A DNA stretch of 11,498 nt from an uncultured Sphingobium sp. GTDB taxonomy: Bacteria; Pseudomonadota; Alphaproteobacteria; Sphingomonadales; Sphingomonadaceae. The notes below the pieces were generated by a model that made no database searches, was not told the origin of the DNA, and saw only the letters and a program-made list of their open reading frames with translations. The stretch lies in the NCBI GenBank assembly GCA_946479185.1, contig CAMLFF010000071.1, positions 1 to 11,498 of the forward strand, read 5' to 3'. How positions within the stretch are numbered: position 1 is the stretch's first letter; each line of letters opens with the position of its first letter. The position numbers were made by a program, and so were the translations under genes. This document shows, in pieces, positions 1 through 6,064 of the stretch.

Positions 1-975
1 ACATGGAAGGCGGGCGGCGTCTACGAGCCCTTCTCGATGCTCCGCCTGCGCACCACTTATTCGCGCGATATCCGGGCGCCCAACGTCAACGAGTTGTTCG
101 GTTCGGTCACGCGCAGCTTCTCCTCCTTCACCGATCCCGCGAGCGGGCGTCAGGATCTGATCGAGATCGTGTCTGGCGCGAACAATGCGCTGCGTCCGGA
201 AGTGGCCGATACCTTTACCGCAGGCGTGGTTTTGAGCAGCCTGCCATTCCTGAGCGGTTTCAACCTCTCTGTGGATTATTACAATATCCGCGTGCAGGAT
301 GCGATCGGCCAGGTCGGCGCGGCCACGATTGCCAATCGTTGCGCACAGGGAGCGGCGGAATTCTGCCCGCTCATCACGCGGAACGGCGCCGGTGTCGTCA
401 CGCTCATCAATGACCGCCTGCAGAATGTGAATGGCTTCAAAACACGCGGCCTGGACATCGAAGCAAGCTACCGCACGCGCCTGGGCGGCGATTCTTCGCT
501 CGATCTGCGCTTCCTCGCCACCAAGGTGTTCGATCTACTGACCACCGATAGCGCTGGCTCTACGGATCGCGCAGGCCAGACCGGCTTCCGCGCCAGCACC
601 ACGCCGGGCGTGCCGGACTGGATTCTGGACGGCGTCGCAACAGTGAAGAGCGGTCCGTTCAGCATTAGCGCGCATGGGCGCTACATTCCGGAGGGCAAGT
701 TCAACGTCGATTTCGTCGGTCCAGAAGATGCTGGCTATGATGTGAACAAGGCCAACAGCATCAACACCAACCGTGTGGCAGGCCGCTTCTATGCCGACCT
801 GACGCTCGGCTTCAACGTGAAGGCAGGCGCGACCGACCTTGAATATTTCTTCGCCGTGAAGAACCTGTTCGACAAGGATCCGCCGATTGCACCAAGCGCG
901 GTGGGCATCACCAATCAGGTATTGTTTGACCAGATTGGCCGCGCGTTTCGCGTCGGTGTTCGCGTCAAGCGATGA
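1..975 (+). CDS. TonB-dependent receptor, C-terminal part (5' truncated by window)
   Basis: The reading frame is open from base 1, so only the last 324 residues of an outer-membrane TonB-dependent receptor are present. Signal peptide, TonB box and plug domain lie upstream of the window. Alternating hydrophobic/polar strands of the beta-barrel run throughout. Family hallmarks are an R-A-P-N-V-N-E-L-F-G segment at residues 25-34, typical of the late barrel, and N-L-F-D-K-D-P-P near residues 288-295 shortly before the C-terminus. Such receptors import siderophores, vitamins, sugars or aromatic compounds using TonB/ExbBD energy; the substrate cannot be told from this part. The stop TGA (973-975) overlaps the ATG of the downstream MFS gene, suggesting translational coupling. 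Oddly, the protein ends in V-K-R rather than the aromatic residue, usually Phe, that marks most outer-membrane barrels for BAM assembly. Family assignment is secure; substrate unknown. Confidence 0.93.
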   Translation, partial: TWKAGGVYEPFSMLRLRTTYSRDIRAPNVNELFGSVTRSFSSFTDPASGRQDLIEIVSGANNALRPEVADTFTAGVVLSSLPFLSGFNLSVDYYNIRVQDAIGQVGAATIANRCAQGAAEFCPLITRNGAGVVTLINDRLQNVNGFKTRGLDIEASYRTRLGGDSSLDLRFLATKVFDLLTTDSAGSTDRAGQTGFRASTTPGVPDWILDGVATVKSGPFSISAHGRYIPEGKFNVDFVGPEDAGYDVNKANSINTNRVAGRFYADLTLGFNVKAGATDLEYFFAVKNLFDKDPPIAPSAVGITNQVLFDQIGRAFRVGVRVKR

Positions 976-2333
976 GCGAGGCTGTGACGGGGGCGCAGAT
1001 GGCTGAAACTGCTGCGCCTCCAGCCGAACCGGCCTGGCCCTCACCGGGCCGGGCCTGGTATTCCATCGGCCTCATCGCCTTTGTGACGATGCTGTCGACC
1101 ATTGATCGCAGCATCATCACTTTGCTGGTGGAGCCGATCAAACGCGACCTGTCGCTGAGTGACACGCAGATCAGCCTTATCATCGGCTTTGCCTTCTCCT
1201 CAGCCTATATGATGATTGGCCTGCCGATGGCGCGGGTGGCGGATTCGCGCAGCCGCAAGATCATCCTGATCTGTGGCCTCACGATCTGGAGCTTCGCCAC
1301 GGCCCTGTGCGGTCTGGCAAAGAGCTTTGTGGGCCTGTTTGCGGCGCGGGCGGTGGTCGGCGGCGCGGAGTCGGTCGCTGGCCCCTCCTCCATGTCGATG
1401 ATTTCCGATCTCGTACCCCGCGACAAGCTGCCGCGTGCCTTTGCCATCTATCAATTGGGAATCAGTGCCGGGCAAGCGACCGCCATGCTCGCGGGTGGAT
1501 TGCTGGTGGCCTTCTTCTCCGGGCTGGCGCCAATCCATCTACCGATCTTGGGCGAAGCGCGTGAGTGGCAGCTTGTGTTTCTCGTCTGCGCGGTGCCGGG
1601 GCTGCTAACTGCCCTGCTGTTCCTGCTGACCGTGCGGGAGCCGGAGCGGCGCAACCGGCGCACCAAAGGCAGCGTGCCCTTGCGCGACGTGTTCGCTTTT
1701 CTGGTGACGAACAAGATATTGTTCCTGCCGCTGTTCCTGAGCATCGGCATCGGCGCCATCGAAACGACCGGGCTGATGACATGGCGCGCCGCCTTTTATG
1801 AGCGCACTTATGGCTGGGGACCGGCACAGATCGGCCCGTTGCTGGCGCTCTCGCTCATCATCGCAACGCCCATCGGGCTGGCGCTCGGCACATGGTTTGC
1901 GGAATATATGAGCAAGCGCGGTAACCCGGATGCGATGGTGCGCGTCTGCTTCATCTCCCAAGCCGTTTCCGCACCCTTCGCCATCGCGTCGCCGCTCATG
2001 CCGACGCCGTGGATGGCCTTTGGCTGCGGCTTGCTGAGCACCATCTTCGGCCTTGCCAGCGCGCCCGCTCAGAACGCGGCCATTCAAATGATCACCCCAA
2101 ATGAGATGCGCGCGCAAATCAGCGCGGTCTATCTGTTCACGATCAGCGTGATTGGAAACGGGCTGGGGCCGCTCGTCGTGGCGCTCGTCACCGACTTCCT
2201 GCTCAAGGACGAGGCCATGCTACGCTACTCGATGGCATCTTTCGCGCTCATCATGGCGCCAGGCGGGGCGTTCCTGATGTATTTGGCAATCAAGCCATTT
2301 GGACGCGAGGTTGGGCGCGAGCGCGCGGCCTAA
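972..2333 (+). CDS. MFS transporter
   Basis: This 453-residue inner-membrane protein is a major facilitator superfamily transporter of normal length, with about 12 hydrophobic helices. The loop after the second helix carries the MFS motif A pattern (G83-L-P-M-A-R-V-A-D91-S-R-S-R95), and a G-G-A-E-S-V-A-G-P stretch at 130-138 lies in the helix 4-5 region. A longer, charged central loop around residues 221-238 separates the two six-helix halves. It resembles the spinster-like/permease MFS proteins common in sphingomonads, but this is recognition from memory. The start at 972 lies inside the stop of the TonB-dependent receptor (ATGA), so the two are probably co-translated: the receptor would bring a solute into the periplasm and this protein would move it across the inner membrane, or export a product. 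Substrate is not predictable. A hairpin follows the stop at 2347. Confidence 0.92.
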   Translation: MSEAVTGAQMAETAAPPAEPAWPSPGRAWYSIGLIAFVTMLSTIDRSIITLLVEPIKRDLSLSDTQISLIIGFAFSSAYMMIGLPMARVADSRSRKIILICGLTIWSFATALCGLAKSFVGLFAARAVVGGAESVAGPSSMSMISDLVPRDKLPRAFAIYQLGISAGQATAMLAGGLLVAFFSGLAPIHLPILGEAREWQLVFLVCAVPGLLTALLFLLTVREPERRNRRTKGSVPLRDVFAFLVTNKILFLPLFLSIGIGAIETTGLMTWRAAFYERTYGWGPAQIGPLLALSLIIATPIGLALGTWFAEYMSKRGNPDAMVRVCFISQAVSAPFAIASPLMPTPWMAFGCGLLSTIFGLASAPAQNAAIQMITPNEMRAQISAVYLFTISVIGNGLGPLVVALVTDFLLKDEAMLRYSMASFALIMAPGGAFLMYLAIKPFGREVGRERAA

Positions 2334-2339
2334 TCATCC

Positions 2340-2374
2340 AAAAAAATGGAGGTGCGACCGCAACCGCACCTCCA
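2340..2374 (-). terminator. Intrinsic terminator of the minus-strand gene, possibly bidirectional
   Basis: A perfect 10-bp inverted repeat (TGGAGGTGCG at 2347-2356, CGCACCTCCA at 2365-2374) has an 8-nt loop. On the minus strand it is followed by seven T residues (2346-2340), a classic Rho-independent terminator for the small gene at 2380-2709. It also lies 13 bases after the MFS stop, so it may halt the plus-strand transcript too, but no T-tract follows on that side. Confidence 0.85.
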
Positions 2375-2379
2375 ACACA

Positions 2380-2709
2380 TTATTTCTCGCCATTATCCTT
2401 CACGGCGACGACTGGCACTTCGACTTCTTCAGTCTTGGTGCCGACAACCACTTCCTTGGAATCGACATCGACCGATGGCATCGATCCGCCCTGCGCGGTC
2501 ACCTCGGGCATATCGCCGCCACTTACATCTGCTTTCCAAAAGCCGGTTGCGAACAATATGCCGACGACGGCGAGGATGAGGACGATGATAATGCCGATGT
2601 TGCGGCCGGTGTGGCTCTTGTGAACAACGACACGGTCTTCTCGAACAACTGTTCCATCATCACGAACGACTGTGCGATCATCATAAGGATCTCTGCGTAC
2701 TTCAACCAT
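2380..2709 (-). CDS. Small single-pass membrane protein of unknown function
   Basis: A 109-residue protein I cannot assign to a characterised family. Residues 1-37 are highly charged and hold repeated V-V-R-x-D/E motifs (V-V-R-D-D-G-T-V-V-R-E-D-R-V-V-V). Residues 38-58 form one strongly hydrophobic helix (G-I-I-I-V-L-I-L-A-V-V-G-I-L-F-A). The tail of about 50 residues is acidic and valine-rich, with M-P-E-V/M-P-S-V and V-E-V-P-V-V-like motifs. The basic K-S-H-T-G-R just before the helix suggests a cytoplasmic N-terminus and a periplasmic tail. It is convincing as a gene: GGAGGAG lies a good distance upstream of the ATG (complement of 2707-2709) and a textbook terminator follows its stop. I recall similar small proteins in sphingomonads, but this is unverified. 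It is transcribed alone and divergently from the secreted-protein gene at 2887. Confidence 0.8.
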   Translation of the reverse strand: MVEVRRDPYDDRTVVRDDGTVVREDRVVVHKSHTGRNIGIIIVLILAVVGILFATGFWKADVSGGDMPEVTAQGGSMPSVDVDSKEVVVGTKTEEVEVPVVAVKDNGEK

Positions 2710-2849
2710 TGGTCCACTCCTCCATTGTTGAAGAAAGAACAGATTCGGGGCGAAGGAGTTCCATCAAGCGCTATCAATCGGCTTTGGTGACGGTTCGCAA
2801 TGGATCGCCGACATGGAGGATTGAGGCAGGCGTTAGTCACCTCAGCCTG

Positions 2850-2878
2850 TTGAAGTCACTCAGAAGTCACCATATTGC
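2850..2878 (+). promoter_or_regulatory. Candidate promoter with nearby AGTCAC direct repeats
   Basis: TTGAAG (2850-2855) and TATTGC (2873-2878) are 17 bases apart, a plausible sigma-70 arrangement with moderate matches. It would start transcription near 2885, only a couple of bases before the ATG at 2887, consistent with that gene lacking a clear Shine-Dalgarno sequence. The hexamer AGTCAC occurs at 2835, 2854 and 2865, the last two inside the spacer. This is inference from spacing only. Confidence 0.3.
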
Positions 2879-2886
2879 GACTCGTC

Positions 2887-3240
2887 ATGGATCGCCGAGG
2901 CCCCTCACTCATATTCCGTCTGATGGCGATGCTGCTGTTCGCCATGATCGGACTGCAGGCCGCGCCTAGTGGTGCGGAGACCTTCCAACAGCAGCAAGGT
3001 TCGGCATTTAGCGCATCGACGATCGAGGTCGCACTCGCCCCTTCGGCACGCAATGATGCTTCCTACGCGAAACATCTCCAGCCGCTCACTCTGCCCCCGC
3101 CACGCGTAGCCGGCATCTCGATCAGCAGCGGCTTTGTAGCAAGCCATGCCGCGCCAACGCGTCGGCCTGATAGCACCGGCCCACCGCGCGATGACGCCTG
3201 GTATGTGCCGCGCACCCCAAGGCCCCCGCCCGCTTCCTGA
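2887..3240 (+). CDS. Putative small secreted protein, unknown function
   Basis: This 117-residue product begins with a good Sec signal peptide: basic M-D-R-R, then a hydrophobic core (residues 8-26, rich in Leu, Met, Ala and Ile), and a likely signal peptidase I site after S-G-A at residues 28-30. The mature part, about 87 residues, is low in secondary-structure signal and rich in Pro, Ser and Ala, ending in P-R-P-P-P-A-S. I recognise no domain. I chose ATG 2887; an in-frame TTG at 2875 would add four residues before the natural basic N-region. No strong ribosome-binding site precedes it, so it is either weakly translated, near-leaderless from the promoter at 2850-2878, or not a gene. The signal peptide is the main support. 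It is divergent from the membrane protein at 2380-2709 and followed by a short membrane protein in the same direction. Confidence 0.55.
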   Translation: MDRRGPSLIFRLMAMLLFAMIGLQAAPSGAETFQQQQGSAFSASTIEVALAPSARNDASYAKHLQPLTLPPPRVAGISISSGFVASHAAPTRRPDSTGPPRDDAWYVPRTPRPPPAS

Positions 3241-3299
3241 GCTTGGTCATAGCTTCTCTTTGAGAGGCTCAATCCTGCACCAAAATCTGGAAGACATTG

Positions 3300-3593
3300 A
3301 TGACGCATAAGGAAACCCCTGATGCCGGAGCCGCAACGGCGCGCTCACGGATCGAAACGCTTGTGGGCGCTTATCCCAATCTCACCGATGATGAACTGCG
3401 CGAGCTACTGCATTGGTACAAGCGGACAGCCTCCTCCTACGAGGTTGCCATGCTGTCTGCCCGGGACGATATCAGCGCAGGCTATGCGCAGTTCAAGAAG
3501 GACCATATCGAGCGAATTTCGCCAATCGCTGTGGCGATAATCAGCTTGGTGATGATTTTGCTGATCGGCCTTGTGGTTTTTTACGCAAGCTGA
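3300..3593 (+). CDS. Small protein with C-terminal membrane helix, unknown function
   Basis: This 97-residue protein has a soluble N-terminal part of about 73 residues and one C-terminal transmembrane helix (residues 74-96, I-S-P-I-A-V-A-I-I-S-L-V-M-I-L-L). The soluble part contains L-T-D-D-E-L-R-E-L-L-H-W-Y-K-R (28-42) and a Y-A-Q-F-K-K-D-H-I segment (62-70), patterns I have seen in uncharacterised sphingomonad proteins. No catalytic motif is visible, so a tail-anchored membrane role is the most that can be said. ATG 3300 is chosen over TTG 3297 because GGAAG (3289-3293) sits 6 bases upstream. A 60-base gap separates it from the secreted-protein gene, with an imperfect 8-bp hairpin (3251-3269), so co-transcription is uncertain. 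It is followed by a strong UUCG-loop hairpin at 3617-3641. Confidence 0.75.
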   Translation: MTHKETPDAGAATARSRIETLVGAYPNLTDDELRELLHWYKRTASSYEVAMLSARDDISAGYAQFKKDHIERISPIAVAIISLVMILLIGLVVFYAS

Positions 3594-3616
3594 TCGACGA
3601 TGTGGAAGGTTGCCGG

Positions 3617-3641
3617 TCGGGCTGAGTTCGCTCAAGCCCGA
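3617..3641. terminator. Strong stem-loop with TTCG tetraloop, possible terminator
   Basis: TCGGGCTGAG (3617-3626) pairs with CTC-A-AGCCCGA (3631-3641), giving ten base pairs with one bulged A around a TTCG loop. It lies 23 bases after the stop of the 97-residue membrane protein and also downstream of tRNA-Tyr on the other strand. No T-tract follows on either strand, so termination would have to be non-canonical or Rho-assisted. Confidence 0.45.
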
Positions 3642-3787
3642 TCGGAGCGCGGGCGATATATCGACTTCCTCAATAAGAGAATCGAATCTCGATGCTCAGC
3701 GCTTTGGTGAGCTTGCACAGCATGTGCGTGATTTAGGACCGCCCGTCATGCTGCGAAGCGCACTCTCGGGATGGCCCCGCAGGGCGA

Positions 3788-3873
3788 TGGTGGAAGGGGC
3801 TGGATTCGAACCAGCGTACGCTCACGCGGGCAGATTTACAGTCTGCTGCCATTAACCACTCGGCCACCCTTCC
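3788..3873 (-). tRNA. tRNA-Tyr (anticodon GTA)
   Basis: Read on the minus strand, an 86-nt class II tRNA runs from 3873 to 3788. The acceptor arms are GGAAGGG (3873-3867) and CCCTTCC (3798-3792), followed by discriminator A and a genome-encoded CCA (3790-3788). The D-arm begins with TGGCCGAGTGG. The anticodon loop CTGTAAA holds GTA (complement of 3837-3839), reading Tyr codons. A long variable arm and the T-loop GGTTCGAATCC follow. The mature 5' end is 52 bases from the divergent rlmB start. Confidence 0.97.
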
Positions 3874-3883
3874 AAGGCGCCTG

Positions 3884-3912
3884 ATCCGTTGATTCCGTGT
3901 CACGGAACGGAT
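3884..3912. promoter_or_regulatory. Interrupted palindrome between tRNA-Tyr and rlmB
   Basis: TTCCGTG-T-CACGGAA (3893-3907) is a perfect 7-bp inverted repeat. It is extended by ATCCG (3884-3888) and CGGAT (3908-3912) with TTGA as an asymmetric insertion. It fills most of the 52-bp gap between two divergent genes. It could be an operator, or a hairpin in the 5' leader of either transcript. No known regulator site is recognised. Confidence 0.4.
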
Positions 3913-3925
3913 TGGAGGCGGCTGA

Positions 3926-4729
3926 ATGGCGAATGGGGGCTTGCCTGTCAATGCCGTGCTGTGGAAAAGCGCACGAATGAAGAGAGGTCATCGTACAGGA
4001 AAGCCCAAAGGCGGATATCCCCGCCTTTATGGACGCCACGCAGTCACGGCTGCGCTGGCCAACCCCGATCGCGTGATTCGCAAGATCTGGGTCACGCGGG
4101 AGGCGGCTGCCATGCTGGAGCTACCTCCGGGACTCCCGCTTGTTTATTCCGATGTGGCGGATCTGGGCAAAATGGTGCCCGGAGACGCGCCGCATCAGGG
4201 CATTGTGGCCGAGGTTGAGGCGCTGGAGGACATCTGGCTGGGCGATCTGCTGGAGCAGGGCGTGCCGGACGAAATGGCGCACAGGCCGATCCTCGTGCTC
4301 GATCAGGTGACCGATCCCCACAATGTCGGCGCGATCCTGCGCTCGGCAGCGGCATTCGATGCACTTTGTGTTGTAACGCAGGACCGGCATGCACCGCCCG
4401 AATCAGGTGTGATTGCACGGGCTGCTGCTGGCGCGCTTGAGGTTATGCCCTGGGTGCGAGTCGTGAATCTCTCCCGCGCGCTCGATGAGATTGCCGAAGC
4501 AGGCTATTGGCGAATCGCGCTGGATGGCGAGGGCAAGGAAACGCTGGGCACGGCGCTTGTCGGCGCCAAGCGGGTGGCGCTGGTGCTGGGTGCGGAAGGC
4601 GAAGGCCTGCGGCTCAACAGCGTCAATCATAGCGATATCGTGGCGCGTTTGCCGATCAGCCCGCGCATGGAGAGCCTGAACGTCTCCAATGCGGCGGCCA
4701 TCGCGCTTTACGCCTGCGCGACGCGCTGA
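3926..4729 (+). CDS. rlmB: 23S rRNA (guanosine-2'-O-)-methyltransferase RlmB (TrmH/SpoU family)
   Basis: A cytoplasmic SPOUT-class methyltransferase that transfers a methyl group from S-adenosylmethionine to a ribose 2'-OH; RlmB modifies G2251 in the 23S rRNA P-loop. The N-terminal substrate-binding domain starts at L-Y-G-R-H-A-V (34-40). The three SpoU motifs are intact: motif 1 D-P-H-N-V-G-A-I-L-R-S (130-140, with N133 and R139), motif 2 L-V-L-G-A-E-G-E-G-L-R (219-229), and motif 3 L-P-I-S-P-R-M-E-S-L-N-V-S-N-A-A (242-257). ATG 3926 has a strong GGAGG (3914-3918) at 7 bases. However, the first 17 residues look non-conserved, and ATG 3977 (M-K-R-G-H-R-T-G-K-P-K-G-G-Y) gives the basic N-terminus usual for the family, so that shorter start is a real alternative. 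It is divergent from tRNA-Tyr and followed by the lipoprotein gene 33 bases downstream. Specificity is by family resemblance; another SpoU target is possible. Confidence 0.93.
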   Translation: MANGGLPVNAVLWKSARMKRGHRTGKPKGGYPRLYGRHAVTAALANPDRVIRKIWVTREAAAMLELPPGLPLVYSDVADLGKMVPGDAPHQGIVAEVEALEDIWLGDLLEQGVPDEMAHRPILVLDQVTDPHNVGAILRSAAAFDALCVVTQDRHAPPESGVIARAAAGALEVMPWVRVVNLSRALDEIAEAGYWRIALDGEGKETLGTALVGAKRVALVLGAEGEGLRLNSVNHSDIVARLPISPRMESLNVSNAAAIALYACATR

Positions 4730-4762
4730 GACGGCCGCTCGGCGGCTTGAAGGGGAATGGAT

Positions 4763-5551
4763 ATGGGACTGCTGATTTGCTGGCGGAATAGCGCGCGCTG
4801 GCTGGCGCTGCTGGCGGCCCCTCTCCTGCTCACAAGTTGCCTGCTTGAGCCGACAAGGTTCGTCTCGACGCTGGATATCGCGCCAGACCGGACGTTCACC
4901 TTCAGCTATGTGGGCGAAGTGCGGTTGATGGAAAGCAAGCCGGACCTGCCGACACCGGCTAGCACGGACGAGAGCGATGAAAGCGCCGACGAGCCGGACA
5001 GCACGGAAGCGCGTTACATTGCGATCGCTGCGACCGACAACGTAGTTGAGGCCACAAACGGCGCCACAGCGGCGGACGTGGGTGATTCGCCAGAAGATGC
5101 GTCCAAGCTGGAGCTGCTCGCTGAGGCGCTACGCAGCGAATATGGCTATCGCGCCGCGCGCTACATCGGCAACCGGACGCTGGCCATCGATTACCGGATC
5201 AGTGGCACGCTAGACCATGCCTTCACCTTCCCGTTCAATCCGGATGGGGAAGTGATTATACCCTTCATCGCCATCGAACTGCGCGGCAAGGATCGGGTGC
5301 GCGTGAAGGCGCCTGCGTTCGCGAACGATGACAGCAAGGCAAATCCAGCGAGCGGCATGATGGGCGGTAGCGAGAAACCATCCTTGCTCGATGGGACATT
5401 CACGCTGACCACGGCGGCGGAGATCGTGAGCCAGAATCAGGAGAACGGGGCCGAGCGCCTGCCCGATGGCAAGCGCAGGATCAGCTGGAAGGTGGATGGA
5501 AACCTGCGCGACGCGCCCATGGCCGTGCTGCGGGTGAAGCCGCTGCCCTGA
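4763..5551 (+). CDS. Predicted lipoprotein, unknown function
   Basis: A 262-residue envelope lipoprotein of no family I recognise. A basic, hydrophobic signal sequence ends in a clear lipobox L23-T24-S25-C26, so Cys26 should be lipidated after signal peptidase II cleavage. The mature protein has an N-terminal beta-rich stretch (T-F-T-F-S-Y-V-G-E-V-R-L), an acidic low-complexity insert around residues 45-67 (S-T-D-E-S-D-E-S-A-D-E-P-D-S-T-E), a predicted helix near 117-127, and a beta-rich C-terminal half including H-A-F-T-F-P-F-N-P-D-G-E-V-I-I-P-F. I chose ATG 4763 because AGGGG at 4751-4755 is 7 bases away; the ATG at 4757 is too close to it. It sits between rlmB and the DUF2147 gene, with 33- and 37-base gaps, and is probably co-transcribed with them. 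Lack of Asp at position +2 (C-L-L-E) favours outer-membrane sorting. Confidence 0.82.
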   Translation: MGLLICWRNSARWLALLAAPLLLTSCLLEPTRFVSTLDIAPDRTFTFSYVGEVRLMESKPDLPTPASTDESDESADEPDSTEARYIAIAATDNVVEATNGATAADVGDSPEDASKLELLAEALRSEYGYRAARYIGNRTLAIDYRISGTLDHAFTFPFNPDGEVIIPFIAIELRGKDRVRVKAPAFANDDSKANPASGMMGGSEKPSLLDGTFTLTTAAEIVSQNQENGAERLPDGKRRISWKVDGNLRDAPMAVLRVKPLP

Positions 5552-5588
5552 TTTCTGGCCTGATTTTTTGCCCTGATCGGAGGATGAG

Positions 5589-6020
5589 ATGATGCGCTCA
5601 TGTTATCGATACTTTGGAAGCGCGCTGATCGCCCTTGGCGCGCTGGCCATGGCACCAGCCGCCTTAGCAGCGGATCAGGCGCCAAAGTCGCTGGGCGTGT
5701 GGACCAATCCGCAGCGCAGCGTGCGAGTGCGACCGCAGCAATGCGGCAAGGCGATTTGCGCACGCGTGGTGTGGGCGAATGAAAAGGCGCAGGCCGATGC
5801 GCGCAAGGGCGGCACGGACAATCTTGTCGGTGCGCAGCTGTTCAGCGGCTTTGTGCCGGAAACGGAAACGGTGTGGCGCGGCAAGGTCTATGTGCCGGAC
5901 CTGCGCAAGACATTTTCCGGCACGGTGACGCTAGTGACCCCCCAGACCCTCGAGGCCAAGGGCTGTCTGCTCGGGCGGATCGGCTGCAAATCGCAGATAT
6001 GGACCCGCGTGAGCGACTGA
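5589..6020 (+). CDS. DUF2147 family secreted protein
   Basis: A 143-residue periplasmic or exported protein with a Sec signal peptide, cleaved probably after A-L-A at residues 25-27. The mature part matches the DUF2147 pattern: G-V-W-T-N-P-Q-R-S-V-R-V (36-47), Q-Q-C-G-K-A-I-C-A-R-V-V-W (50-62), W-R-G-K-V-Y-V-P-D-L, F-S-G-T-V-T-L, and a C-terminal G-C-L-L-G-R-I-G-C-K-S-Q-I-W-T-R-V (125-141). Cysteines 52, 57, 126 and 133 are spaced as in the family and may form disulfides. The family's function is not established; a small beta-rich fold is expected. GGAGG at 5579-5583 precedes ATG 5589 by 5 bases; the adjacent ATG at 5592 is 8 bases away and equally possible. It is the last gene of the rlmB-lipoprotein run, ending at the hairpin at 6023-6053. 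Confidence 0.9.
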   Translation: MMRSCYRYFGSALIALGALAMAPAALAADQAPKSLGVWTNPQRSVRVRPQQCGKAICARVVWANEKAQADARKGGTDNLVGAQLFSGFVPETETVWRGKVYVPDLRKTFSGTVTLVTPQTLEAKGCLLGRIGCKSQIWTRVSD

Positions 6021-6022
6021 TG

Positions 6023-6053
6023 GGTCGGAGCGGCAGTGCGCCGCGCCCCGACC
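6023..6053. terminator. GC-rich hairpin between convergent genes
   Basis: GGTCGG (6023-6028) pairs with CCGACC (6048-6053), and GCGGC (6030-6034) with GCCGC (6040-6044) inside it, around an AGTGC loop. It lies just after the DUF2147 stop and just beyond the ferredoxin stop on the other strand, so it may end both transcripts. Neither side has a T-tract. Confidence 0.55.
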
Positions 6054-6064
6054 GCATGTCTTGC

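Noticed and set aside
1..40. Possible adapter at the left end as well
   Set aside because: The first bases translate directly into the TonB-dependent receptor frame (T-W-K-A-G-G-V-Y-E-P-F) and show no adapter match.
3571..3855. Plus-strand open frame of 94 codons running into tRNA-Tyr
   Set aside because: It reads through the antisense of a structural RNA gene and has no protein-like features; tRNA antisense ORFs of this kind are a common artefact.
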